A program made the position numbers and the translations under genes. Below, one piece after another: positions 35,801 through 44,208 of a stretch of 60,814 nt of DNA. The notes below the pieces were generated by a model. That model searched no databases. It was given only the letters and a program-made list of their open reading frames with translations, and had not been told where the DNA came from. Origin of the DNA: Streptomyces roseus (GTDB lineage: Bacteria > Actinomycetota > Actinomycetes > Streptomycetales > Streptomycetaceae); assembly GCF_001044425.1 (NCBI RefSeq), contig NZ_LFML01000013.1, forward strand, positions 1-60,814, read 5' to 3'. Numbering within the stretch: position 1 is the first letter of the stretch; each line of letters begins with the position of its first letter.

Positions 35801-36481
35801 TCAGTCGCCGGCCGCCGCCGTGGCGCCCTGGATGTGGAAGTTGAAGTCCGCGTGCCCGAGCGTCCCCATCAGCCGGAGCCAGATGGGCAGGAGCATCTCC
35901 GTACCGCGGGCCGACTCGATGCCCCCGAGGTCGAGCACGCTCGCCTCCGGCCAGCCGAAGGAGTACAGCAGTTCGCGCACGGACTTCTTGGCGTCGGCGT
36001 CCTCCCCCGACAGGAACACCGTGTGCTCGCCCGGCACCCGCGCCGGATCGACCATGACCCGGCAGTTCATCGTGTTCAGCGTCTTGACCACCCGCAGCCC
36101 CGGGAACGTCCGCTGGAGCAGTTCGCCCAGGCTGTCGTCGTCCACCGGATCGAGGGTGGGCGGGAACCCCCGCGAGAAGTCCAGCGGGTTGGCGATGTCG
36201 ATCAGCACCTTGCCGTCCAGGTGCGCGGCGTCCGCCTCCGTCAGGGCGGCGACGCTGACCTGCCCGCCCGTGGCGTTGACCAGGACGTCGCCGTGCCGGG
36301 CGGCGTCGGCGAAGGGGGCGAGGGCGACCTGCGGGTGGGCCTCCTGCCATTCGGCGTACTCGGCACGGGCCAGGGTGGCCCCGGGATCCCGGGTGCCGAT
36401 GACCACGTCGTGTCCGAGGGAGACGAGGCGGTCGGCCACCGTACGGCCGACGATGCCGGTGCCGAGGACTGCGTATCGCAT
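35801..36481 (-). CDS. NAD(P)-binding oxidoreductase of the F420-reductase-like (NADP-oxidoreductase) family (226 aa)
   Basis: N-terminal Rossmann MRYAVLGTGIVGRTVADRL, then GTRDPG, DIANPLDFSRGFPP and VKTLNTMNCRVMVDP. These fit the family of F420-dependent NADP reductase homologues that often lack F420 use in practice. Substrate is unknown. ATG 36481 is chosen; an upstream ATG at 36493 adds four residues. It stands alone between a convergent MarR gene and the sensor kinase gene. Confidence 0.85.
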   Translation of the reverse strand: MRYAVLGTGIVGRTVADRLVSLGHDVVIGTRDPGATLARAEYAEWQEAHPQVALAPFADAARHGDVLVNATGGQVSVAALTEADAAHLDGKVLIDIANPLDFSRGFPPTLDPVDDDSLGELLQRTFPGLRVVKTLNTMNCRVMVDPARVPGEHTVFLSGEDADAKKSVRELLYSFGWPEASVLDLGGIESARGTEMLLPIWLRLMGTLGHADFNFHIQGATAAAGD

Positions 36482-36563
36482 GACCGGTTCCATTCCGTTG
36501 GGGGAAGGGAGGAGCGAAAGGGAGAATCCAACGACCAACGACCAACAACCCGTACGGTACGCG

Positions 36564-37949
36564 TCAGCCGCGCCGCTTGCGCCGGCTCACCCTGCGCGTC
36601 CGTACGCCGCCCGCCCCGCCCCGCGCCCGGTCGTCCAGGGCGATCCACACCCTGACCTCGGTGCCTCCGAGCATCGAACGCCCGATCCGCACGTCACCGC
36701 CCGTGGATTCCGCGACCCGGCGCACGATGTCCAGTCCGAGCCCCGTCGAGCCGTCCCGCCCGCCGTCGTTGCCGCGCCGCAGCGCCGCGTCCGGATCGGC
36801 GATCCCGGGACCCGCGTCCGAGACGAGCACGATGACCGCGTCCCCCGCGTCATGGACGTCCACCGCGAACGGCGTGCCCTCCGGCGTGTGCCGGAACACG
36901 TTGCCGAGCAGGGCGTCGAGGGCGGCCGCGAGCTCCGGCCGGGCGACCGGGAGCCGCACCGTCCGGTCCACGCCCGCGAGCCGCACCTCGCGTCCCTCGT
37001 CCTCCGCCAGCGCCGACCAGAAGGCCATCCGGTCGCGGATCACCTCCGAGGCGTCGCAGCCCGCCCCGGCGCCCGCCGCCCCGGACGCCGGGGCGCGCTG
37101 CTCACGGGCCGTACGGATGATCGTGTCGACCTCCCGCTCCAGCTGCTCCACCGCCGCCCGGGTCTGCTCCGCGGCCGGCCCGTCGCCGAGCGAGGCCGTG
37201 TTGAGCCGCAGCACCGTCAGCGGCGTCCGCAGCCGGTGCGAGAGGTCGGCGGCCAGCTCCCGCTCGTTGGCGAGGAGTTCCACCACCTGGTCCGCCATCG
37301 AGTTGAACGCGACAGCGGCCGAACGCAGTTCCTTCGGGCCGTCCTCCGGCACCCGCGCGCCCAGCCGGCCCTCCCCCAGCTGGTGCGCGGCGTCCGCGAG
37401 CCGCTCCGCGGGGCGCACCAGCCGGGCGCCGAGCCGGTCGGCGACCGCCACCGAGCCCACGATCAGTGCCAGGCCGACGCCCGCGAGGACCACCCAGGCC
37501 GTCGCGACGCCGTTGCTGACCTCGCTCTCCGGTACGAAGACCTCCACGACCGCTATGTCCCCCGACCCCAGGGCGGTCGGCTGGAGCAGCGCCGAGCCGC
37601 CCCCCGCCAGCCGGACCGTCATCGCCCGCCCCATCCGCCGGGTCTCCTCCACGGCGTGCGCCCCGGCCCGCGTGGTGCCGATCTCCACCGGGGCGCCGCC
37701 GCCGACCGGGGGCACGTGGACCGCCATCCGCCGGGCCGCGCCCATCTGCGTGGACTCCACGGCCTTGCTCAGCTGCCCGGGGTCGGTGGTGATGGAGAGG
37801 GTCGGCCCGATGGTCGCGGCCTGCCGCTCGGCGTTGGAGAAGGCGCGGTCGCTGGCCATCTCCTGGACGACGAGCCCGAGCGGTACGGCGAAGGCCACGA
37901 CCACCATGGCCGTGACCGCCAGGCACACCTTGACCAGGGCCCATCTCAC
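36564..37949 (-). CDS. Two-component sensor histidine kinase (461 aa)
   Basis: Membrane kinase: TM1 at about residues 8-29, an extracytoplasmic loop to about 165, TM2, HAMP (RPAERLADAAHQLGEG), HisKA with ADLSHRLRTPLTVLRLN (phospho-His), and HATPase with LLGNVFRHTP (N box), DAGPGIADPD (G1) and STGLGLDIVRR (G2). The C-terminus is Arg-rich. GTG 37949 overlaps the response regulator stop by four bases (GTGA). The signal sensed is unknown. Confidence 0.93.
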   Translation of the reverse strand: MRWALVKVCLAVTAMVVVAFAVPLGLVVQEMASDRAFSNAERQAATIGPTLSITTDPGQLSKAVESTQMGAARRMAVHVPPVGGGAPVEIGTTRAGAHAVEETRRMGRAMTVRLAGGGSALLQPTALGSGDIAVVEVFVPESEVSNGVATAWVVLAGVGLALIVGSVAVADRLGARLVRPAERLADAAHQLGEGRLGARVPEDGPKELRSAAVAFNSMADQVVELLANERELAADLSHRLRTPLTVLRLNTASLGDGPAAEQTRAAVEQLEREVDTIIRTAREQRAPASGAAGAGAGCDASEVIRDRMAFWSALAEDEGREVRLAGVDRTVRLPVARPELAAALDALLGNVFRHTPEGTPFAVDVHDAGDAVIVLVSDAGPGIADPDAALRRGNDGGRDGSTGLGLDIVRRVAESTGGDVRIGRSMLGGTEVRVWIALDDRARGGAGGVRTRRVSRRKRRG

Positions 37950-38635
37950 CGCGGCGGCTCCAGCTTGACGCCGACCCCCCGCAGGGTGTGCAGGTAGCGC
38001 GGCTGCGCGGCCGTTTCGCCCAGTTTGCGGCGCAGCCAAGACAGGTGCACGTCGATCGTCTGGTCGTCCCCGTACGACTGCTGCCAGACCTCGGCGAGCA
38101 GCTCGCGCCGGGCCACGACCACCCCGGGCCGCCCGGCGAGGAAGGCCAGCAGGTCGAACTCGCGCCGCGTGAGGTCCAGTACGGCCCCGTCCAGCTCGGC
38201 CTGCCGCCGCAGCGGGTCGATGGCCAGGCCGCCCACCCGCAGCACGCGCGAGGGCGGTTCGGCCCCGGCGGCCGCGCGGGCGCGGCGCAGCACGGCGGAC
38301 ATCCGGGCGGAGAGGTGCTCGACGGAGAAGGGCTTGGTCAGGTAGTCGTCGGCGCCGTCGTTGAGGAGCCGGACGATCTCCGCCTCGTCGTCGCGCGCGG
38401 TGGCGATGATCACCGGTACGTCGGTGATGCCGCGCAGCATCTTCAGCGCCTCCGACCCGTCGAGGTCGGGCAGGCCGAGGTCGAGGATGACCACGTCGAA
38501 CCGGTGGTGGGCGACCTCGCGCAGTGCCTCCAGGGCCGTGCCGACGCTGCGCACGGTGTGCGAGGCCTCGGTCAGGTGCCGGATCAGCGCCGAACGTACG
38601 AACTGGTCGTCCTCGACCACGAGCACACTTGCCAT
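37946..38635 (-). CDS. OmpR-family response regulator (229 aa)
   Basis: Receiver domain: DD near the N-terminus (VVEDDQFV), phospho-Asp in VVILDLGLPDLDG, Thr in IIATARDD and Lys in LTKPFS. The C-terminal winged helix has LTRREFDLLAFLAGRPG and IDVHLSWLRRKLGE. ATG 38635 (MASVLVVEDD) is chosen. It is coupled to the kinase gene downstream. The target genes are not evident; the divergent secreted-protein gene at 38715 is a candidate. Confidence 0.94.
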   Translation of the reverse strand: MASVLVVEDDQFVRSALIRHLTEASHTVRSVGTALEALREVAHHRFDVVILDLGLPDLDGSEALKMLRGITDVPVIIATARDDEAEIVRLLNDGADDYLTKPFSVEHLSARMSAVLRRARAAAGAEPPSRVLRVGGLAIDPLRRQAELDGAVLDLTRREFDLLAFLAGRPGVVVARRELLAEVWQQSYGDDQTIDVHLSWLRRKLGETAAQPRYLHTLRGVGVKLEPPR

Positions 38636-38714
38636 GGCCCGCACCGTAGTCCATTCGGGGGACCCCGCGGGGTGTCGGACCACCTCCGGGGCGGGTGGTG
38701 CAGTATGTGCCCTG

Positions 38715-39260
38715 ATGCACCGAGGACTTGTTCACGCACTCGCCTGGACGCTGGCGACCGGGGCGGCGGTGACGCTGTCCTGGTGGGGCGTGCACACGGT
38801 CATGTCCGGAACGGCCTACGATCCGCCGCTCGCGGTACCGCTGACCACGCAGCCGCTCTCCTCCTCGACGCACCGCGCGGCGGCTCCCCCGCCCGGACCG
38901 GCCACGGACGCGCCGTCCCCGTCCGCGGCCTCCCCCTCGGCTTCGCCCTCGCCCTCGGCCTCCGCCGCGAAGCCCCCGCCGAAGGCGGCCCCGCCGAGCC
39001 CGAGCCCGGACGGGCAGCAGGGCGGCGGCGGGGATACGGGCCGGGTGAAGGCCTATCCGGTCACGGGTGGCCGGGTGGTCTTCGACCTCGGCGCGTCCTC
39101 GGCCGAGCTGGTCTCGGCGACGCCGGACGCCGGGTGGCAGATGCAGGTGTGGAAGCAGCCGTACTGGATCCGGGTCACCTTCACGAAGGCGGGCCGGGAG
39201 ATGTCGGTGTTCTGCACCTGGAACGGCCACCCGCCGATGGTGGAGACGTACGAGGGCTGA
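38715..39260 (+). CDS. Membrane-anchored or secreted protein of unknown function (181 aa)
   Basis: One hydrophobic segment at residues 5-30 (signal anchor), a Pro/Ser/Ala-rich linker (about 45-105), then a globular domain of about 75 residues (VKAYPVTGGRVVFDLGASSAELVSATPDAGWQ and onward, ending MSVFCTWNGHPPMVETYEG). The exported domain occurs in Streptomyces but I know no function. CAGTAT lies eight bases before ATG 38715, so the start may be leaderless. It diverges from the two-component operon (79-bp gap), which may control it. Confidence 0.8.
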   Translation: MHRGLVHALAWTLATGAAVTLSWWGVHTVMSGTAYDPPLAVPLTTQPLSSSTHRAAAPPPGPATDAPSPSAASPSASPSPSASAAKPPPKAAPPSPSPDGQQGGGGDTGRVKAYPVTGGRVVFDLGASSAELVSATPDAGWQMQVWKQPYWIRVTFTKAGREMSVFCTWNGHPPMVETYEG

Positions 39261-39272
39261 ATAGGCCGTGTC

Positions 39273-40178
39273 TCAGCGGAAGACCGACGGCGGGGGCTCC
39301 GGCGAGGCCACCGCCGAGGCGTCCGCGACCGGGGCCGCGCCGCCCGCGAAGTCGGCGAGGGCCCGGCCGTGCTCGACCCGGCCGGGATGGGGATCGCTCG
39401 CGACCCGGCGGGTGAACTCGGCGACCGGCAGCTCCCGGTCGGCGGCCACCAGCACCGCGTTGCCGAACCGTTTCCCCCGCCAGACCACGGGATCGGCGGC
39501 CAGAGCCAGGTGCTCGAAGCGCGAGGCGGCCGTCGCGATCTGGCCCTTCAGGTGCGCGAGCGGCGGCCCGTCGGCGAGGTTGGCCACGTACCACCCGCCG
39601 GGCGCCAGCGCCCGCCGTACGTCGTCCAGGAACTCGGCGCTCGTCAGGTGCGCCGGGGTGCGGGCGCCGCTGAACACGTCCGCGATCACCAGGTCGGCCC
39701 AGCCGCCCGGGACCTTGGCCAGGCCCGCCCGCGCGTCCACCGCCCGGACCCGGACCCGCGCCTGCGGGTCCAGCGGCAGGTGTTTCCGTACGAAGGCCAC
39801 CAGCGCGGCGTCGATCTCCACGACCTGCTGGGTCGAGCGGGGCCGGGCGGCGGCCGTGTACCGCGCGAGGGTGAAGGCGCCACCGCCCAGGTGCACCACG
39901 TTCAGGGGCTGCCGGGCGGGGGCGACGAGGTCGATGAGGTGGCCGATCCGCCGCTGGTACGCGAAGTCCAGGTGCCCGGGGTCGCCCAGGTCCACGTGCG
40001 ACTGCGGGGCTCCGTCGATGAGCAGCGTCCAGGCCTGCGCGCGCTCCCGGTCGGGAGCGAGCTCGGCGGTGCCGCCGTCCACCTGCCCGACGACCACCCC
40101 GGGGCCCGCGCCGCCGCTCCCGCTCGCGCGCCCGCGCTGCCTGCCGCCGCCGCTGCCTTTGCCCTTGCCTGCCACCAC
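39273..40178 (-). CDS. Spermidine synthase-like methyltransferase-fold protein (301 aa)
   Basis: Rossmann methyltransferase fold of the spermidine synthase family. NVVHLGGGAFTLARYTA is the SAM/dcSAM loop, VVEIDAALVAFVRKHLPL the acidic residue after strand 2, and VRAVDARAGLAKVPGGWADLVIADVFSG the next strands. There are no membrane segments. The N-terminus is Gly/Lys-rich and disordered. Many actinobacterial members of this family do not make spermidine, so the reaction is uncertain. The start is GTG 40178. Confidence 0.82.
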   Translation of the reverse strand: MVAGKGKGSGGGRQRGRASGSGGAGPGVVVGQVDGGTAELAPDRERAQAWTLLIDGAPQSHVDLGDPGHLDFAYQRRIGHLIDLVAPARQPLNVVHLGGGAFTLARYTAAARPRSTQQVVEIDAALVAFVRKHLPLDPQARVRVRAVDARAGLAKVPGGWADLVIADVFSGARTPAHLTSAEFLDDVRRALAPGGWYVANLADGPPLAHLKGQIATAASRFEHLALAADPVVWRGKRFGNAVLVAADRELPVAEFTRRVASDPHPGRVEHGRALADFAGGAAPVADASAVASPEPPPSVFR

Positions 40179-40205
40179 CCCATTGTCGCCGGTCGGCGGC
40201 AGGCG

Positions 40206-40658
40206 TCAGCGACAGTTGTCCGCCGCTTCGATCAGGCGGGCGGCCTCGCCGAGCGCGGCGCGCAGCACGTCCGGGTCGGTGACCGGACCGACGGCTTCCG
40301 GGGGGAGCAGCCAGCCGGTGTCGCCGGCGGCGGGCGAGACGTCGTCGAAGCGCATGCCCCGCCCGTTGGTCTGGGTGCACGCGCTGCCCGGCATGTCCCA
40401 GGCGTCGGCGGTGCCGGGCGGGACGAGGAAGCCGAGGGTGTCGCCGGAGCCGTCGTGCAGCACCGGGCCGACCCCGCCGGCCAGGCTGGCGGCGCGGCGG
40501 ATGATGTCCACGGCCTCCAGGCCCTGCCGGGTGGGGACGGTCACGAGGTCGGGCGCCTCGGCCGTCCCGACCGCCAACGCAACCGCCACGGCAGTCGCGG
40601 CCGGGACGGGGGTCGCGCCCGAAGACACGGGCGCGGTGTTCGTTCCAGTGCTCTCCAT
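40206..40658 (-). CDS. Conserved protein, possible primase/polymerase-fold relative (150 aa)
   Basis: ATG 40658 has a very good ribosome site (GGAGGG). The N-terminal 35 residues are variable. Then come LVTVPTRQGLEAVDIIRRAASLAGGVGPVL, LGFLVPPGTADAW, a Cys, GRGMRF and TGWLLPPEAVGP. The pattern matches, in order and spacing, the protein at 47711. Both resemble the small Streptomyces proteins annotated as relatives of the bifunctional primase/polymerase N-terminal domain. I see no catalytic acid motif that would prove polymerase activity. It is divergent from the NsdA-like regulator gene. Confidence 0.7.
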   Translation of the reverse strand: MESTGTNTAPVSSGATPVPAATAVAVALAVGTAEAPDLVTVPTRQGLEAVDIIRRAASLAGGVGPVLHDGSGDTLGFLVPPGTADAWDMPGSACTQTNGRGMRFDDVSPAAGDTGWLLPPEAVGPVTDPDVLRAALGEAARLIEAADNCR

Positions 40659-40932
40659 GCCGCCCTCCACCAAGGGAACCCCTCCTCGATCGCGTACGAG
40701 CGGGGCGCGAGTCACCTCACACCCCGCCCGGGCTCAACGCGCGAAAACGTCAACGGGTGCGGTGGCAAGACGCTGCAAAGGATGGCAGTTCATGGCGGAT
40801 CGCGGGTGAGATATCCCTTTTGTAGCCAAACACCGCGTCAGCCGTCCGTCCCTGGCGGTACGTTCATGCGCGCCGGGACCTGCCCCATCCCGCGGAACCG
40901 GCGGTGCGTCCCTTGCCAGAGAGGCCACGTCC

Positions 40933-42228
40933 ATGGCGGCGTTCCCCCACTCACCCAATCAGACGTTCCGGCGACTGCGCGGCCGCAACTCCCCCGCCGA
41001 GTTCGCCGCCATGGTGCGTCGCGCCGCGAAGGAGATCGGAGAAACGGTTTCCTGCGACGCCCGCTACATCGGGCGGGTCGAATCCGGCGAGATCCGCTGC
41101 CCCAACTACGCGTACGAGCGTGTCTTCCTGCACATGTTCCCCGGCCGGACCCTGGCCGACCTGGGCTTCTCCCCGCGCGAGGCGGTCCGCGGCCGGTCCG
41201 CGCAGCGCTCCGCCCCTTTCACCCACAAGGAGAGCGACGTGCTGCGTCGCGCGTTCATGGCGGGCGGCTCCGCGACCGTGGCGGCCGCGACGCTCGGCTT
41301 CACCCTCCTCGGCGACGCCCGCCGGGCGCCCTCACGGGCCGGGGAGTCCGAGGCCGCCGCGGTCGAGGAGGCCGTACGCCAGATCCGGCTGCTGGACGAC
41401 CGGCACGGGGCCGACGCCCTGTACCGCAAGGCCGCCGAGCCCCTGCGCACCGCGTACGCGCTGCTGGACGCGGGGGCCACCCGGCAGTCCACCGAGGACC
41501 GGCTGCACGCGGGCGCCGGCGAACTGGCCATCTCCGTGGGCTGGCTGGCGCACGACTCCGGCCGTTTCGACGACGCCCGCTCGCACTACGCGGAGGCCCT
41601 CGCCACGGCCCGGGTCGCGGGGGACGCGGGCCTGGAGGCCCACGCCTTCAGCAACATGGCCTTCCTGGCGCGGGACTGCGGGCGGCCGCGGGAGTCCGTA
41701 CGGGCGGCCCAGGCGGGCCGGCGCGCCGCACGCTCCCTCGGTTCCCCGCGGCTGCTGTCACTGCTCGCCCTGCGCGAGGCGGGCGGCTGGGCGGGGCTGG
41801 CCGACCGCAAGGCGTGCGAGGAGGCGCTGGCCCGGGCGCACACGGAGTTCTCGCGGGGCGCGGCGGCCGCCGACCCGGAGTGGATGTCCTTCTTCGGCGA
41901 GGCCGAACTGGAGTCCCTGGAGTCGCGGTGCTGGGCGGCCCTCGGCGAGCACGCCCGTGCGGCCCGGCACGCCCGCCGCGCGGCGGACCTCCAGGATCCG
42001 CACTTCGCCCGCAACGTCGCCCTTTACACGGCCGAGCTGGCCGACGACCTGGCCCGAGCGGGCGCCCCCGACGAGGCGGCCTGGGCGGGGGGCCGGGTGT
42101 TGGACCTGCTCACCGAGGTCCAGTCCACCCGGATCCAGTCGATGCTCGCGGGCACGGCCCGCGCCCTGGTCCCGCACCAGCGCAGCCCCCGCGTGGCCGC
42201 GTTCCTGGCCCGCCACGCGGCGGTCTGA
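40933..42228 (+). CDS. NsdA-like regulator with C-terminal TPR-type repeats (431 aa)
   Basis: The N-terminal region FRRLRGRNSPAEFAAMVRRAA through SCDARYIGRVESGEIRCPNYAYERVF is the atypical helix-turn-helix of NsdA-type proteins. From about residue 110 the protein is all-helical with tetratricopeptide-like repeats (ELAISVGWLAHDSGRFDDARSHYAEAL). NsdA is a negative regulator of antibiotic production and sporulation in S. coelicolor. This gene is a family member, but orthology to nsdA itself is unproven because several paralogues exist. A hydrophobic AFMAGGSATVAAATLGFTLLG stretch near 112 may be a buried helix. Confidence 0.85.
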   Translation: MAAFPHSPNQTFRRLRGRNSPAEFAAMVRRAAKEIGETVSCDARYIGRVESGEIRCPNYAYERVFLHMFPGRTLADLGFSPREAVRGRSAQRSAPFTHKESDVLRRAFMAGGSATVAAATLGFTLLGDARRAPSRAGESEAAAVEEAVRQIRLLDDRHGADALYRKAAEPLRTAYALLDAGATRQSTEDRLHAGAGELAISVGWLAHDSGRFDDARSHYAEALATARVAGDAGLEAHAFSNMAFLARDCGRPRESVRAAQAGRRAARSLGSPRLLSLLALREAGGWAGLADRKACEEALARAHTEFSRGAAAADPEWMSFFGEAELESLESRCWAALGEHARAARHARRAADLQDPHFARNVALYTAELADDLARAGAPDEAAWAGGRVLDLLTEVQSTRIQSMLAGTARALVPHQRSPRVAAFLARHAAV

Positions 42229-42253
42229 CGGCCCGGCTTCGCCCCCCTGAGCC

Positions 42254-42850
42254 TCAGAGGTCCAGGTGGCCGGTGTCGTTCCAGCGCTCCAGGGCGGGGG
42301 CCCCGTACGCCCAGCCCAGGACCGACAGGGAGGTGGGCTCCAGGCGGATGCGGGCGCCGAAGGAGGCCTCAAGGCCGAGCCAGCGGGCGGCCAGGGTGCG
42401 CAGGATGTGCCCGTGCGCGAAGACGAGCACGTCGCGCTCCGCCGAACGGGCCCAGGAGACGACCTCGTCGGCGCGGGCGGCGACGTCGGCCACGGACTCG
42501 CCGCCCGGCACCCCGTCGCGCCAGATCAGCCAGCCCGGACGGACCGCCTGGATCTCGGCCGGGGTCATGCCCTCGTAGTCGCCGTAGTCCCACTCCATCA
42601 GCGCGTTCCACGGGTCCGCCTGGGCGCCGAAGCCCGCCAGGTCGCAGCTCTCGCTCGCGCGGACCAGCGGGCTCGTGCGGACCTCCACGCCGGGCAGGCC
42701 GTTCCAGGGGGCGCGGGCGAGGCGCTCGCCGAGCAGCTTCGCGCCGCGCCTGCCCTCCTCCAGCATGGGCACGTCGGTGCGTCCGGTGTGCTTGCCGAGC
42801 TGGGACCACGCCGTCTGGCCGTGCCGGGCCAGGAGGATGCGGGGGGCCAT
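42254..42850 (-). CDS. Histidine phosphatase (phosphoglycerate mutase-like) (198 aa)
   Basis: [23 protein letters not shown] contains the catalytic RHGx[14 protein letters not shown] carries the second Arg, [16 protein letters not shown] the acid residue and [17 protein letters not shown] the second His. Substrate is unknown; such enzymes act on phosphosugars or related esters. ATG 42850 has GGGAGAG upstream. It diverges from the nuclease gene at 43063 across 212 bp. Confidence 0.92.
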   Translation of the reverse strand: MAPRILLARHGQTAWSQLGKHTGRTDVPMLEEGRRGAKLLGERLARAPWNGLPGVEVRTSPLVRASESCDLAGFGAQADPWNALMEWDYGDYEGMTPAEIQAVRPGWLIWRDGVPGGESVADVAARADEVVSWARSAERDVLVFAHGHILRTLAARWLGLEASFGARIRLEPTSLSVLGWAYGAPALERWNDTGHLDL

Positions 42851-43062
42851 GGAAACTCTCCCGGTAAGTAGTGTTTCGTACGACTTTGAGCGATTGCGTC
42901 GTCCATTCATCATCCATCACATGAACACCAGGCACCCCACCCCCTCGCACAAGCTTCCTGACGGTCCGGCGGAAGGCGGTCCGGCGGTCCGGCGGCGAGC
43001 CCCGAGAGCCGTTTTCCGGGGTACCGCCCCGATTGTCAGTGGCGGATGGGACACTTCCGCCC

Positions 43063-44208
43063 GTGAGCTCCTACCCGCCCAGCGGCCCGCCTCCGACGAC
43101 GACACTGCGGCAGCGGCTCGCTGACCTGCGCGGCCCCGCCGTGCCGCCCCGCCCGCTCGACGCCCGCGCGTTGGCGGCGCTCGCCGCCAACCCCGGATGC
43201 GGCAGACGGGCCCTCCTCGACGGCGCCGGCGTGGACAAGACCGCGCTGGCCTCGGCCCTCGGCTCGCCCTCCGCCTTCGGCCAGTCGCAGTTCGCCATCG
43301 TCCGCGGGAACGCCTTCGAGGCCAGGGTCAAGGGCGACGGCGGCGCCGAGCTCCTGCGGCTCGTGCACGAGCACCTCGGCGCCGGATCCGAGCCGCCCGG
43401 CCCGGGCGCGCACGTCCCCGATCTGACGGCCGCCGGCCCCGAGGGCCGCGCCGCGCGCACCGCGCTCGCCCTGCGCGAGGCGACGGCCGCCGCGGCCGCG
43501 GACGGTACGTGGACCCTGCTGGACCACCCGATGCTGGCCCTGGAGGTGGCGGGCTCCCCCGCCTACCTGGAACCCGACGCCGTCGTGGTGCACCCCGACG
43601 GCCGCTGGACCGTCGTGGAGATCAAATCGTTCCCGATGATCGACGGGGCCGCCGACGCCGCGAAGGTGGGCGCCGCCGCGCGCCAAGCCGCCGTGTACGT
43701 CCTGGCCCTGGAGAAGACCGCCGGGAAGCTGGCCTCCGCGGTCGTCGGGCACACGGTGCTGCTCGTCTGCCCGAAGGACTTCTCGAACCTGCCCGCCGCC
43801 TCGCCCGTCGACGTCCGCCGCGAGCGGGCCGTGACCCTGCGCCAGCTGGAGCGGCTGACCCGGGTCGAGGAGCTGGCCGCGGCGCTGCCCGAGGGGCTCA
43901 GCTTCGACCCGGCGCGCCCCGCCGAGGAGCTGACCGAGGCGGTCGCGGCGGTCTCCGCCGCCTACGCCCCCGAGTGCCTGGCCGCCTGCGAGCTGGCCTT
44001 CCACTGCCGGGAACGGGCCCGCGCCGCCGACGCGGTGACCGCACTGGGCCGTTCCGTACGGGGGGAGCTCGGCACGCTCACCACCGTCGAGGAGGCCCTC
44101 GCGGCCGCCGCCGGCTCCGGCGGGACCGAAGACCCGACGGCGGCCTCGCTGCACCGTGCCGCCCGGCTGCGCGCCGAGGCCCTGGAGGCGGCCGCATGTC
44201 CCTGCTGA
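43063..44208 (+). CDS. Cas4/RecB-type PD-(D/E)XK nuclease with putative iron-sulfur cysteines (381 aa)
   Basis: Nuclease motifs: Asp172 in LEPDAVVVHPDG, Glu186 and Lys188 in WTVVEIKSF, and Gln208-x3-Tyr212 in ARQAAVYVLAL (the RecB-family QxxxY motif). Cys46 (NPGCGRR) in the N-terminal part and Cys305, Cys309, Cys315 near the end (ECLAACELAFHC) reproduce the one-plus-three cysteine layout of Cas4, AddB and Dna2, where four Cys hold a 4Fe-4S cluster. The C-x3-C spacing differs from the usual C-x2-C. I start at GTG 43063 after a G-rich stretch; an upstream TTG at 43033 is less likely. It is first in a three-gene operon and overlaps the next gene by 13 bases. Function is inferred from motifs only. 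Confidence 0.82.
   Translation: MSSYPPSGPPPTTTLRQRLADLRGPAVPPRPLDARALAALAANPGCGRRALLDGAGVDKTALASALGSPSAFGQSQFAIVRGNAFEARVKGDGGAELLRLVHEHLGAGSEPPGPGAHVPDLTAAGPEGRAARTALALREATAAAAADGTWTLLDHPMLALEVAGSPAYLEPDAVVVHPDGRWTVVEIKSFPMIDGAADAAKVGAAARQAAVYVLALEKTAGKLASAVVGHTVLLVCPKDFSNLPAASPVDVRRERAVTLRQLERLTRVEELAAALPEGLSFDPARPAEELTEAVAAVSAAYAPECLAACELAFHCRERARAADAVTALGRSVRGELGTLTTVEEALAAAAGSGGTEDPTAASLHRAARLRAEALEAAACPC

Noticed and set aside
43063..44208. Cas4-like nuclease as a sign of a CRISPR-Cas locus
   Set aside because: No cas1, cas2 or effector genes and no repeat-spacer array were seen anywhere in the window; the partner is a helicase.
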